Of a DNA stretch of 64,000 bases, positions 35,961 through 45,230 are shown in pieces (position 1 is the first letter of the stretch; every line of letters starts with the position of its first letter). Where the stretch lies: the NCBI GenBank assembly GCA_024235635.1, contig JACKMA010000003.1:496001-560000 (forward strand), in the 5' to 3' direction. A program made the translations under genes and the position numbers. Source of the stretch: Zoogloeaceae bacterium (GTDB lineage Bacteria; Pseudomonadota; Gammaproteobacteria; Burkholderiales; Rhodocyclaceae). The notes beneath the pieces are model-generated. The model ran no database searches, was not told the origin of the DNA, and saw only the letters and a list, made by a program, of their open reading frames with translations.

Positions 35961-36764
35961 TCACGTCGCGCCATCGGTGAGCCATCCGCGAATCAGGTCG
36001 GCGACCTCATGCCACCCCTGTTCGAGCATCATGCCGTGGCCGAGCTCCGGCATGATGTGGGCTTCGACACCGTAGCTTCGGGCCGTCATCTGGACCTGAC
36101 CCGCCGGGATCAACTCGTCGTGGCGCGCGCCGATCACCAGCATCGGCACCCGCGCGACGAGATGGACGTGGGGTAGATCGAACAGACTCATGTCCCAGAT
36201 TGCGCGATGCGATTCGGGCTGCGAGGCACGCAGATAGCGCTTCAGGTCCGTTTCGGAGACCGGCTGGTGGAACAGCGCGTCGCGCAGGCTGCGCCCATCC
36301 ACCTGCCCGCCACCGAGCAGCCGGGTGAATTGATTCATCAGCGACGGACGACGCCAGGCCAGCCCCCAGGCCGAAGACATCAGCCCCTGTGGCGGCACCG
36401 ACGACATCAGCACGGCGCCGGCTGCATCCGCGCGTTCCAGGTACTTCTGGACGACGAAGCCGCCCATCGAATGGCCGATCAGCACCGGCGGGGAAGGAAG
36501 CGTGCCGACGGTGCGGGCGACGTCACAGACGTAGTCCGCGATCGAATAGCTGTCGAGCCGCGAACGGTCCGGACTGCCGCCATGCCCGGACAACGACAGC
36601 GCGTGGGCCTCGAAGCCATGCTCGGCGAAGTAGTCGAGGAAGTGTTCTTCCCAGCACCATGCGCCGGCGTAAGCGCCATGCACGAACAACAGCGGCCTCG
36701 GATCTGCCCTGCCGCGCGGACGGCGGCTCAACACTTCCAGTTCGCAAAGATCGTTCGGCTTCAT
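35961..36764 (-). CDS. Alpha/beta hydrolase
   Basis: The 267-residue protein has the oxyanion segment VHGAYAGAW, the nucleophile elbow GHSMGG (S99), the acid in GARHDELIP and the base in LGHGMM, so the triad is complete. ATG 36764 overlaps the GST stop as ATGA and has GGAGG eight bases upstream; the open frame before it is not used. Coupling to a GST suggests joint action on an electrophilic ester or similar compound, which is only an inference. Confidence 0.85.
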   Translation of the reverse strand: MKPNDLCELEVLSRRPRGRADPRPLLFVHGAYAGAWCWEEHFLDYFAEHGFEAHALSLSGHGGSPDRSRLDSYSIADYVCDVARTVGTLPSPPVLIGHSMGGFVVQKYLERADAAGAVLMSSVPPQGLMSSAWGLAWRRPSLMNQFTRLLGGGQVDGRSLRDALFHQPVSETDLKRYLRASQPESHRAIWDMSLFDLPHVHLVARVPMLVIGARHDELIPAGQVQMTARSYGVEAHIMPELGHGMMLEQGWHEVADLIRGWLTDGAT

Positions 36765-37381
36765 GCGGGCACCTCCATGCCGCGCTGGACCGCCGGACGC
36801 GTCCCGACGCGATCGAACCAGGTCCCCACGGCGGGATAATCGGCAAGGTCGACCTGCTGCCAGGGATGGCGGGCGACCCATGGATAAGTGGCGATGTCGG
36901 CGATCGAATAGTCGTCACCGGCGATCCAGTCGCGCTGGGCCAGGCGGCGGTCGAGCACCGCGTACAGACGCTCGGCCTCTGTGCGGTAGCGCTTGATGGC
37001 ATAGGGCACCTTTTCGTCGGCGAAGCGAAGAAAATGGTGGACCTGTCCGAACATCGGGCCGACGCCGCCCATCTGAAACATCAGCCACTGCAAGACGTCG
37101 TAGCGACTTCGCGGATCCCGCGGCAACAGGCGCCCGCACTTTTCGGCAAGGTAGATCAGGATCGCGCCGGACTCGAAGACCACGATCGGCCGCCCGTCCG
37201 GCCCGTCCGGATCGACGATCACGGGAATCTTGTTATTCGGGCTGAGCGCCGTGAAATCCTGCGAGAACTGGGCGCGCCGGGTGATGTCGATCGGCCTGAC
37301 CTCGTAATCGAGGCCGAGCTCTTCGAGCATGATCGAAGCCTTGCGCCCGTTCGGCGTGCTCCAGGTGTATAGGGAAAACAT
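36761..37381 (-). CDS. Glutathione S-transferase, nu-class (YfcG/YghU-like)
   Basis: The 206-residue protein begins MFSLYTWSTPNGRKASIMLEE, with the TPNGRK motif (9-14) of nu-class GSTs, which bind two glutathiones or glutathione disulfide and act as disulfide-bond reductases. The GVGPMFGQ and SIADIATYPW segments also fit YfcG. It is translationally coupled by a four-base overlap to the hydrolase downstream. Family assignment is good; the physiological substrate is not known. Confidence 0.88.
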   Translation of the reverse strand: MFSLYTWSTPNGRKASIMLEELGLDYEVRPIDITRRAQFSQDFTALSPNNKIPVIVDPDGPDGRPIVVFESGAILIYLAEKCGRLLPRDPRSRYDVLQWLMFQMGGVGPMFGQVHHFLRFADEKVPYAIKRYRTEAERLYAVLDRRLAQRDWIAGDDYSIADIATYPWVARHPWQQVDLADYPAVGTWFDRVGTRPAVQRGMEVPA

Positions 37382-37484
37382 GTCTGCGTCCGCAATGCGC
37401 TTTGGCGACTATAGCAAGGAGTGCTCCCGAATCCGCGCGCAAAGCGACACATCGGGCAACGCACACGCGCGTCGGTCTCCGTCG

Positions 37485-39392
37485 CTACAGTGGGCCTCGC
37501 GCGGCGAACTCGACGCGATCGACGACGCTGCCATCGGGGGACAGCAGTTCGAGGCGGTAGAGTCCGGCCCTGGGCAACCAGCGCAGCCGCCCGCCGCGAC
37601 CGACTTCGCGCCCGTCGAGCCGCCACCGCAAGCCCGCCAGCGGCGGCCATGCGATGAACTCGATGCGGAAGTCGGGGTCGGTCTCGACCGCGCGGCCATC
37701 GACGATGCTGCGCGCGCCCGGATTCACGATCCGCGCGAGTCCGGGCGGCACGCGACCGGCCGGGGCTTCGCGGCCGGCGATCGCCCACTCGGTGCGGGGC
37801 GCCTCTGCGGCCCAGTCGAACGCCACCTCGCGGGCGACGACACCAGCCGGCACGGGCTGCGCCGGGCACTGTCCGATGACACCACCCGCGAGTTGCGTCA
37901 CCAGCGCACGCAGGACGTCGGCCGCGCCCTCGCCTTCGGCACGCGCCAGCAGGCTATGGCGCCCCAGGCGCGCCGCCGCCAGCGCGCCTTCCGGCGCGAT
38001 CGTCAATGGCATCCAGCGGTTGCAGTCCTCGCCATTCACGCTCGCCCACATCCGGTTCCAGACGTAGGCGGCAGCCGGCGGCAGCACGCGCTGAGGCTTG
38101 GCGGCGACATGATCGCGGCGCCACTCGGGCTCCCGCCAGTCGCCATCACCCGACAGCGACGCGATCAGACCGAGCAATTCGAGCGCATCGGCTGGACCGT
38201 CGACGCCGGCGACACCGGCGAGCACGGCGCGCGACGAGCCCAGTTGCTGCTCGAGCAGCGGCCCAAACGGCACCGCCGCGAAGGCGACCTCGTCGAGCCA
38301 TCCGCGCAGGCTGCGCCATCGCACCAGCGGATCGTCCCCGGGCGGTGCCTCGGCGAGCAGGCTGGCGGCACCGACCGTGCCCGCCTCGACCGCCCTTGCC
38401 AGCGCCAGCAGGCGGGCTGCGAGTTCCGCGGGAGGCCGTTCGGCGAGTGGATCGGGACGTGCGTTAGGCGCGGCATAAGCCCGTACCCGGGCATCGTCAT
38501 CGATGATCGCCACCGCCGTCCGGCGACCGGCCGGGATCGTCCCCAGCAGCGATTCCAGCCGATGCTGCAGCCCGCCATCGACATAGCTCGGTACGGTCTG
38601 CCCGCCGCCGCCCGCAACCCGCGCCAGCAGCGCTGCGGCGGCGGTGTGCCGCGGTGGTGGTGCACCCCGGTCGAGGCCGGCGACGAGGGACGCGAGCGGG
38701 GCGCAGTCGGCGTCCCGCGCGATGCGCCGAAGCAGCCGGCAGGCCCGCTGTTCGACCCGGCGCGGCGGGGCGTCGGGCGCGCGCAGCAGCACCGCCAGAA
38801 TCGCCGCTTCGGCCCTGTCGAGCTCCGCCGGCGCCTTGCGGAACAGGCCCCAGGCGGCCGCTCCGATGCCTTGCAGCTGGCCACGGAACACGGCCAGGTT
38901 GAGGTAGGCCTCCAGGATCTGTTCCTTGCTCCAGTTGGCTTCGAGCTCGGCGGCCGCGCGCGCCTGATCCCATTTCTGCCCGATCGTCCGCCGTCCGCCA
39001 TGGTCGGCGCGCGGCAACAGCGCCGGATCGAGCATGCCCGCCATCTGCATCGACAACGTCGATGCGCCGCGCAGCCGCGTCGACCATAGGTTCTGCCATA
39101 AGGCCGCGACGAAGGCCCGCCAATCCACCCCGGAATGCTCGAAGAAGCGTTGGTCCTCGGCCATCAGCAAAGTCCGCAGCATCGGCTGCGGCAGGGTGCG
39201 CAGCGGCGTCCATTCGAGCCGCAGATTCTGGTAGGGGCGAAACTCCTCGGCGAGCACCCGGTCGTTGCGGTCGGTCAGACGCACCGTCGACGCTTGCAGG
39301 CCGTCGCGGATGACTTCGAACGGCGGTGTCAGCGCGGCGACCGGCAGCGACGCCACGACAAGCGCGACGCACGCCAGCGATCGTCGCTTCAC
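37485..39392 (-). CDS. PBP1C-like peptidoglycan glycosyltransferase with inactive transpeptidase region
   Basis: The 635-residue protein has a signal anchor, a GT51 glycosyltransferase domain with catalytic EDQRFFEHSG (Glu79) and GASTLSMQ (109-116), and a C-terminal PBP_C domain (about 580-635). The middle corresponds to the PBP1C transpeptidase, but SxxK, SxN and KTG cannot be found: where family members read GSTLKPF and SSLN, this one has PAELAARL and SSRA. So only glycan polymerisation is expected. GTG 39392 overlaps the cca stop by four bases. Confidence 0.82.
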   Translation of the reverse strand: MKRRSLACVALVVASLPVAALTPPFEVIRDGLQASTVRLTDRNDRVLAEEFRPYQNLRLEWTPLRTLPQPMLRTLLMAEDQRFFEHSGVDWRAFVAALWQNLWSTRLRGASTLSMQMAGMLDPALLPRADHGGRRTIGQKWDQARAAAELEANWSKEQILEAYLNLAVFRGQLQGIGAAAWGLFRKAPAELDRAEAAILAVLLRAPDAPPRRVEQRACRLLRRIARDADCAPLASLVAGLDRGAPPPRHTAAAALLARVAGGGGQTVPSYVDGGLQHRLESLLGTIPAGRRTAVAIIDDDARVRAYAAPNARPDPLAERPPAELAARLLALARAVEAGTVGAASLLAEAPPGDDPLVRWRSLRGWLDEVAFAAVPFGPLLEQQLGSSRAVLAGVAGVDGPADALELLGLIASLSGDGDWREPEWRRDHVAAKPQRVLPPAAAYVWNRMWASVNGEDCNRWMPLTIAPEGALAAARLGRHSLLARAEGEGAADVLRALVTQLAGGVIGQCPAQPVPAGVVAREVAFDWAAEAPRTEWAIAGREAPAGRVPPGLARIVNPGARSIVDGRAVETDPDFRIEFIAWPPLAGLRWRLDGREVGRGGRLRWLPRAGLYRLELLSPDGSVVDRVEFAARGPL

Positions 39393-40486
39393 GAGTCGAT
39401 CGCCCGCTCGATCGCGGCGAGCCTGGCCTCGCGCACGCGCTTCGGGATCTCTCTGCGCGTCGGCGCATCGCGGGCGATCGCACCGGCATCCACCGCCCGC
39501 GCCACGCCCAGCGCCCGGCGCAGGCAGCCGGTCGGATCGGTGGCCGCCTCGCCGGCGCAGAGCCGCACCACGCGCAATAGTTCGCCGAAGCGATCCGGCC
39601 GCCGCAGGCCGTCACCGCGCTCGATGAGCGACAGGTGCGCGTCGGCGTCGAGCGCCGGCAACGCGAGCACCGCACCATACTCGCGCAGCACCAGCACCGA
39701 CAGTTCGCGGCAGTCGTTCGGCAGCCGCAACCGGTTGGCCAGCGCCACCGCCTGCCGTTCGGCCTGCGGCGTCGCTGGCGGCCACAGGCAGGCCCAGCGG
39801 ACCGACAACGGATCGTCGCGGTCCAGTCTGGCCAGCACCTCGGTGTCGCTCCCACGGCCGACCAGCTCCGGCAACAGGCGTTCGAACGCGCCGCAGGCCT
39901 GCAGCACCTCGAACATGCGCCGCGGCGCGCGCGCCATCAGCCCACGCGAGATCTCCTGCCACACGCGCTCGGCGACCAGGGCATCGACCTCGCCCTGCGC
40001 CACCATCCGCCGACACAGTTCGAGGGTATCCGGCGCTACCTCGAAGGCCGGGAACCTCGCGGCGAAACGGGCCAAGCGCAGGATGCGCACCGGATCCTCG
40101 GCAAAGGCCGGACTGACGTGGCGCAGCCACCGTCGTTCGAGGTCCGCGCGCCCGCCCCACGGGTCCACCAGTTCACCGTTCTCGGACAGCGCCATGGCAT
40201 TGATCGTGAGGTCGCGCCGCCGCAGGTCCTGTTCCAGCGTGACGTCCGGATCGGCGTGGAAGACGAAGCCCTTGTAGCCGGGTGCGGACTTGCGCTCGGT
40301 GCGGGCGAGCGCGTACTCCTCGTGCGTCTCCGGATGCAGAAACACCGGAAAATCCTTGCCCACCGGCTTGAAGCCGCGGGCCAGCATGTCGTCGGGCGTG
40401 GCACCGACGACGACGTAGTCACGGTCCTCGACCTCGAGGCCGAGCATGCGATCGCGAACCGCGCCGCCGACGGTATAGACCTTCAC
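39389..40486 (-). CDS. cca: CCA-adding tRNA nucleotidyltransferase, without functional HD domain
   Basis: The 365-residue class II nucleotidyltransferase adds or repairs the tRNA 3' CCA end. Motifs: VGGAVRD, the metal pair in VEDRDYVVVG, RRDLTINAMA, DPWGGRADLE and EDPVRILRLARFAARF. E. coli Cca has about 412 residues including an HD phosphohydrolase domain; here the corresponding region is shortened and no HD motif is present. Start is GTG 40486, giving MKVYTVGG. It lies between the NDUFA9-like and PBP1C-like genes, overlapping the latter. Confidence 0.92.
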   Translation of the reverse strand: MKVYTVGGAVRDRMLGLEVEDRDYVVVGATPDDMLARGFKPVGKDFPVFLHPETHEEYALARTERKSAPGYKGFVFHADPDVTLEQDLRRRDLTINAMALSENGELVDPWGGRADLERRWLRHVSPAFAEDPVRILRLARFAARFPAFEVAPDTLELCRRMVAQGEVDALVAERVWQEISRGLMARAPRRMFEVLQACGAFERLLPELVGRGSDTEVLARLDRDDPLSVRWACLWPPATPQAERQAVALANRLRLPNDCRELSVLVLREYGAVLALPALDADAHLSLIERGDGLRRPDRFGELLRVVRLCAGEAATDPTGCLRRALGVARAVDAGAIARDAPTRREIPKRVREARLAAIERAIDS

Positions 40487-40500
40487 CGCCGCGGCCGTGC

Positions 40501-41460
40501 TCAGAACTCCCGCCCTTGCTGGGCCGCGCCGAAGAACGAAGCCCGGCGGCGCTGGGGCGACAGATACAGCGGTGCGATCGCCTCGAGTGGTGTCGGCGCC
40601 GCACCGAACGGCAGCGGATCGCCCTGCACCACGGAATCCTTCTGCAGCGAACGCAGGTTGTCGCGGCTCAGCGGCGAATTCGGCAGGCGTTCCATCACGG
40701 CCGCCTGGATCATGGCCAGCGGACCGGGCAGCGGGATCACCAGGCCGCGGTGACCGCTGACCTCGCCGACGTATTCGACCAGTTGTTCGAGCGTATAGAC
40801 CCGCGGCCCGGCGGCATCCCAGGTCTGGCCGACGGCCTCCGGCATGCTCAGGCTGGCTGCCAGCAGTTCGGCGACATCCTCGACATACACCGGCTGCAGC
40901 CGCGAACCGGCGCCGCCGATCGGCAGCAGCGGAATGAATCGGAGCAGACCGGCGAACAGGTTCAGGAAGCGATCGCCCGGCCCGAAGATCACCGACGGAC
41001 GGACGATGGTCCATTCGAGCCCGCGACCAGCCGCGCGGATCGCCGCCTCGCCTGCGGCCTTCGAGCGCAGGTATTCGGAAGGCCCGTCCTCGGCGGCACC
41101 GAGCGCGCTGACATGAACCAGGCGGCGAACCCCCTGCCTGGCGCAGGCGGCAACCAGACGTCGGGGCAGCGCCACGTGCGCCTTCGCGAACTCGGGTCCG
41201 TATGGTTTGCCGCTCGGCGAATGCAGCACCGCCACCAGATTGACGACCGCATCGACGCCCTCGAGCAGGCGCTCGAGGGCGGCATCGTCGTGGACGTCGG
41301 CCTCGATCACGTCGACCGTCGGTAGCGGCAGCAGGTGCCCCGCGCGGGCGCGACGACGCGTCGGAATCCGCACCCGCAGGCCGCGTTCCGCGAGACGGTT
41401 GGCAAGCGACGTGCCGACGAATCCACTGCCGCCGAGCACCAGAACCTGTTCGAGCTTCAT
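40501..41460 (-). CDS. NDUFA9-like NAD(P)-binding protein (complex I-associated SDR)
   Basis: The 319-residue atypical short-chain dehydrogenase has the Rossmann motif GGSGFVG (10-16), a YLRSKAAGE segment in place of the usual YxxxK, and RPSVIFGPGDRFLN, as in the NDUFA9/39 kDa complex I group. In mitochondria the protein stabilises complex I and binds NADPH; in bacteria it may be a quinone- or lipid-related reductase. cca follows 14 bp after its stop. Confidence 0.82.
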   Translation of the reverse strand: MKLEQVLVLGGSGFVGTSLANRLAERGLRVRIPTRRRARAGHLLPLPTVDVIEADVHDDAALERLLEGVDAVVNLVAVLHSPSGKPYGPEFAKAHVALPRRLVAACARQGVRRLVHVSALGAAEDGPSEYLRSKAAGEAAIRAAGRGLEWTIVRPSVIFGPGDRFLNLFAGLLRFIPLLPIGGAGSRLQPVYVEDVAELLAASLSMPEAVGQTWDAAGPRVYTLEQLVEYVGEVSGHRGLVIPLPGPLAMIQAAVMERLPNSPLSRDNLRSLQKDSVVQGDPLPFGAAPTPLEAIAPLYLSPQRRRASFFGAAQQGREF

Positions 41461-41485
41461 TGCTGGCTTCTCCTGTTGGATTGTT

Positions 41486-43411
41486 TCACTGTGCCGGACG
41501 AATCGTACCCAATCGCGCCTTCAGCGACTGCGGTTTGCTCTCGAACAGCGCGCCATAGACCACGGCATTGGCCATCACCTGCTTGACGTAGCGCCGGGTT
41601 TCGTCGAACGGGATGGTCTCGGCGTAGATCGCGCCTTCGAGCGGCCGCAGGTCGCGCCAGCGGCGCGCACGGCCCGGCCCGGCGTTGTAGCCCGCCGACG
41701 CGAGCACCGGATGGTGGTCGAGGCCCTCCATCACCATCCGCATGTAGTGGGTTCCAATCATGACGTTGTTCTGCGGCTCGCGCAGCCAATTGACGTTGAA
41801 GCCACGGACGCCGATCTTGCGCGCGACCCAGCGACCGGTGGCCGGCATGATCTGCATCAGCCCCTGGGCCCCGGCGCTCGAGCGCGCTGCCGGCACGAAG
41901 CGGCTTTCCTGGCGCATCAGACCGTACACCCACGACAGTTCGAGTCCCTGGGCCCGCGCCTGAGGTTCGATCAACTCCCGGTAGGGGGCGAGGTAGCGCA
42001 AGGCCATGTCCGGCTGGCGGCTGGCACGTTCGGCGGTGTTGATCGCCCGGTCGTAGACGCCAGAATCCGCAGCCAATGCGGCCGCCGCGATCAGGAAGTC
42101 GTCATCCTGGCCCCGCAGCGCCCAGTTCCACTCACGCACGCCCTCGGTACGCATGTCGAGACGGAACAGTGCCAGCGCCCGTTGCAGGCCCTGATCTTCC
42201 CGGACGCGTTGCCGCGCCGCCTGGTGCTGCGCCGGCTGTGTCGACGGCGGCTCGAAGCTGCGCCCGAGTTCCTCGGCAGCGAGCAGACCATAGAAATCCG
42301 TGCCGTCGGCAATCCGCGCGTACTGGTACACGGCACCGGCATCGTCGCGCGCGGCCGCCAGCGATCGCCCGAGCCAGTAGATCCACGCCGGATCGCCGCG
42401 CATGCGCTCGGGCAGTGCCTCGATCGCGCCGCGCACCGCCTGCCAGTCGGTCGCACGCAGCGCCGCCCGCACCCGCCAGGCGTGCTGCTCCTCGGTGAGC
42501 GGCGCATCGCCGGCGGCGCGATACCACTTGATCGCGTCCGGCAAATGCTGCTCCGCACCCCGCCAGCCGAGAATGCCGTAGAGAAAGGCACGTTCGTTGG
42601 CCTTGAAGCGGTCGAACAGGCGCTGCAGGCGGAAATGGGCCTGGCCGGCGTCGTCGCTAGCGACCCGGGCGAGCGCGGCGAGCGCCAGCTCCCGACCTGC
42701 CCGTGTCGTCGAGAAGTTGACCGGCAGCCGATCGACGAAAGCCACCGGCTTTTTCAGTGCCGCGTCGATCCGCGTCGCATCGGGCGCAATGCCCGGATCC
42801 AGCCAGGCCGCCATCACCTTGGCGTCGGCGGCCCGCCCGAGCGAGAGCGCCCAGCGCAGCCGCTGCCAGGTGTCCTCGCGATCGACCTCGCCGTCGGCCA
42901 CCAGCCGCCTGAAGACGGGTTCGCAGGCTTCGACCACGCGCGGGTTGTCGCGCCACAGGTCGAGGGCCGGGCCGACCGCGCTGCGGTCGCCCAGCAGCAG
43001 GCGGCCATGAAGGTAGTGGCATTCGACGTCGCGGTCGGGCGAGCGCACGTCGGAAAAGCGCGCCAGCACCGCCGGCCAGTCACCATCGTCCGCGGAGCGG
43101 CGAATCCAGGCTTCACGCAAGCGCTCGGCCAGCACGCTGCCCTCGTGCCGGCGCATGAAACGGTCGAGGCCGACCACATCCGGCGCCCGGTCGCGTCGCG
43201 CCAGGCGATTGCTGAGCAGCCAGTATTCGACATAGCGCTCCAGCAGGTGTGATCCGCGGTGCGACGCCAGCGCCTCCAGTTCGTCGGCCTTGCCGGTGCG
43301 CATGGCCTCCCGTGCCGCGACGATGCGCTCGTCTCCCGACAGCGCCAGGACGGGCATCGGGGTCGCTGCCAGCAGGCCCGTCCAGGCGGCCAGCAGTAGT
43401 GCACGCTTCAT
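41486..43411 (-). CDS. slt: Soluble lytic murein transglycosylase Slt
   Basis: The 641-residue periplasmic enzyme has a signal peptide (cleavage near ALA, residue 24), a long helical superhelix U/L domain (about 30-475) and a C-terminal lysozyme-like domain with catalytic Glu502 in RQESRFVPAARSSAGAQGLMQ, plus the NAGPGRARRW motif. It cleaves glycan strands to 1,6-anhydro-muropeptides and can clear uncrosslinked glycan. It is divergent from fcl by 53 bp and heads the slt-NDUFA9-cca-PBP1C run. Confidence 0.95.
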   Translation of the reverse strand: MKRALLLAAWTGLLAATPMPVLALSGDERIVAAREAMRTGKADELEALASHRGSHLLERYVEYWLLSNRLARRDRAPDVVGLDRFMRRHEGSVLAERLREAWIRRSADDGDWPAVLARFSDVRSPDRDVECHYLHGRLLLGDRSAVGPALDLWRDNPRVVEACEPVFRRLVADGEVDREDTWQRLRWALSLGRAADAKVMAAWLDPGIAPDATRIDAALKKPVAFVDRLPVNFSTTRAGRELALAALARVASDDAGQAHFRLQRLFDRFKANERAFLYGILGWRGAEQHLPDAIKWYRAAGDAPLTEEQHAWRVRAALRATDWQAVRGAIEALPERMRGDPAWIYWLGRSLAAARDDAGAVYQYARIADGTDFYGLLAAEELGRSFEPPSTQPAQHQAARQRVREDQGLQRALALFRLDMRTEGVREWNWALRGQDDDFLIAAAALAADSGVYDRAINTAERASRQPDMALRYLAPYRELIEPQARAQGLELSWVYGLMRQESRFVPAARSSAGAQGLMQIMPATGRWVARKIGVRGFNVNWLREPQNNVMIGTHYMRMVMEGLDHHPVLASAGYNAGPGRARRWRDLRPLEGAIYAETIPFDETRRYVKQVMANAVVYGALFESKPQSLKARLGTIRPAQ

Positions 43412-43464
43412 GGCTTAGAATTTCCTTTGCTGCAGCCGTCATCATCCTACCCGAGCCGCGTCCG

Positions 43465-44076
43465 GTGCCCCAGTCTCCCGATGTTTCCGTCCAAAAAAAA
43501 CGCATACGGGATGTCGCCGTCGCGCGACGCATGGCGATGCCCGATGACCTCAGACTGGCGTCGGACCTGCGGATCGCGATGCACCTCGATGCTCTGGTGG
43601 CACCGCTCGGCGCCCGCCGACTCGCATTCTGCTGGCCACATCGCGGCGAGCCGGATGTGCGGCGCTGGGTCGCCGGCTGGCTGTCGCGCGACGCGGGCCA
43701 CAGCGCGGCGCTGCCGGTCGTGGTGGCGCCGCGCCATCCGATGGTGTTCCGGCGGTGGACGCCGGACTGCGAGATGGTGACCGATCGCTACGGCATCCCG
43801 CATCCGCCACACGGCGATCCCGTGCGCCCCGAACTGCTGCTGCTGCCGGTTAATGCCTTCGATCGCCAGGGCTATCGCATCGGCTACGGCGGGGGCTACT
43901 TCGACCGCACGCTGGCCGCGCTGGACCCGGCGCCGCTGGTGGCCGGCATCGCCTACCACGATGCCGAGGTGGCCAGCGCCCTGCCGCAGCCCCACGACGT
44001 ACCGATGCACTGGGTGGTGACCGACCGCGGCATCATCACCGTCGACGGCGGACGATCAGGGCAGGCGAACCGATAA
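43465..44076 (+). CDS. 5-formyltetrahydrofolate cyclo-ligase family protein
   Basis: The 203-residue protein converts 5-formyl-THF to 5,10-methenyl-THF. It has the basic N-terminal KKRIRDVAVARR motif and the signature GYGGGYFDR (140-148). The start is uncertain: GTG 43465 keeps the conserved KKxxR segment, whereas downstream ATGs (43531, 43537) would delete it. TAGAAT at 43416-43421 could be the -10. A run of eight As (43493-43500) lies in the coding region. Its end overlaps sfsA tail to tail by 21 bp. Confidence 0.85.
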   Translation: MPQSPDVSVQKKRIRDVAVARRMAMPDDLRLASDLRIAMHLDALVAPLGARRLAFCWPHRGEPDVRRWVAGWLSRDAGHSAALPVVVAPRHPMVFRRWTPDCEMVTDRYGIPHPPHGDPVRPELLLLPVNAFDRQGYRIGYGGGYFDRTLAALDPAPLVAGIAYHDAEVASALPQPHDVPMHWVVTDRGIITVDGGRSGQANR

Positions 44077-44760
44077 CCGGCGCCTGAGCACGATTTCGTC
44101 CGGCGACACGTCCGCGCCGAAGGCCATCAATTCGACGCCGTCGGCAATCGCCGCGCGCAGGCGCCGGCCGTAGACCGGATCGATATGGTCGGCGGGCCGC
44201 ACTTCGCGGACGTCGGCGCGCTGCACGCAGAACACCATGACCGCGCGATGGCCGGCGGCGACCTCGGCGGACAAGGCCTGCAGGTGGCGCTGGCCACGTT
44301 CGCTGACGGCATCCGGGAAATAGCCGATGTCGCCATCGACCGCGGCAGTGACGTTCTTGACCTCGACATAGCAAGGGGGGCGTTCGTCCCCTTCGAGCAG
44401 CAGATCGATGCGACTGTTGGCACCGTAGCGGACCTCGCCACGGATCTCCGGGTAGCCCGACAGAGCGGCAATCAGCCCGGTTTCGACGGCCTCGCGCACG
44501 AGGCGGTTGGCGCGACCGGTATGGACACCAACCAGCCGTCCCGTCGCGACCTCGGCCAACTCCCAGGTCCAGGCCAGCTTGCGCGCGGGATTGCGTGCCG
44601 CGGACAGCCACACCCGCATCCCCGGCTCGGCGCAACCGAGCATCGAACCGGTGTTCGGACAGTGTGCCGTGACCACCCCGTCCCCGGTGTCGACGTCAGC
44701 CAGGAAGCGCTGGTATCGCCTGATCAGCCGGCCTTCGCGCAGGGGGTCGTCGAAACGCAT
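44056..44760 (-). CDS. sfsA: SfsA family DNA-binding/nuclease-fold protein
   Basis: The 234-residue protein has the SfsA hallmarks HCPNTGSM (33-40), SRIDLLLEG and YVEVKNVT. These belong to a PD-(D/E)xK nuclease-like fold joined to an OB fold. E. coli SfsA was described as stimulating maltose genes, but its real role is unclear; nuclease activity has been proposed. It converges with fcl with a 21 bp overlap. Assignment is firm. Confidence 0.94.
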   Translation of the reverse strand: MRFDDPLREGRLIRRYQRFLADVDTGDGVVTAHCPNTGSMLGCAEPGMRVWLSAARNPARKLAWTWELAEVATGRLVGVHTGRANRLVREAVETGLIAALSGYPEIRGEVRYGANSRIDLLLEGDERPPCYVEVKNVTAAVDGDIGYFPDAVSERGQRHLQALSAEVAAGHRAVMVFCVQRADVREVRPADHIDPVYGRRLRAAIADGVELMAFGADVSPDEIVLRRRLSVRLP

Positions 44761-44792
44761 GTGACCATTATGGCGTCAGACCGAGCGTCGCC

Positions 44793-45050
44793 TCAGGCCG
44801 GGTGGGTGTCGACGTAGTGCTTGAGCACGAGCTTCAGCGACGCCACCCGCTGCAGATTGCCGCAGGATCGGGCGCGTTCCATGTCTTCGCAAATCATGTT
44901 CCGGATGCGCCGTTCACCGTCCGCGGTGTGAACCAGATAGTTCCCCAACTCCAGCGCCACCATCTCGGGAATATGCTCGTGCTCGGCAATTGCGAGGATC
45001 TCGTCCTCGGTGAGTTCCGACAGTTCGATGCAGTCTTCGATCGTCAACAT
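44793..45050 (-). CDS. Conserved small hypothetical protein
   Basis: The 85-residue protein is helical and begins MLTIEDCIELSELTEDEILAIAEHE, with a later ERRIRNMICEDMERARSCG segment. GGAGG lies five bases before the ATG. I know no domain for it. It has two short helical modules and no membrane segment. The 180 bp before it, downstream of lepB, holds no evident gene. Probably real, function unknown. Confidence 0.65.
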   Translation of the reverse strand: MLTIEDCIELSELTEDEILAIAEHEHIPEMVALELGNYLVHTADGERRIRNMICEDMERARSCGNLQRVASLKLVLKHYVDTHPA

Positions 45051-45230
45051 GGCAACCTCCGTACGCGCGGGTTTTCAGGCTGTGGACCCGCGGCAGCGGG
45101 CCGAACCCTCACTCCATCTGCACTCGACTACAGTGGAGCACGAACGGCAACGGCCCGCGTTGACCGGAAACAAGTTCGCTTGCGAGTGCCGCGGCAAGCG
45201 ACGGCCGAGCGATGGACGGCATGCGCGAAG

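Noticed and set aside
43412..43464. Site where 6S RNA often precedes fcl
   Set aside because: Only 53 bp separate slt and the fcl start; no 6S-like bulged rod can fit.
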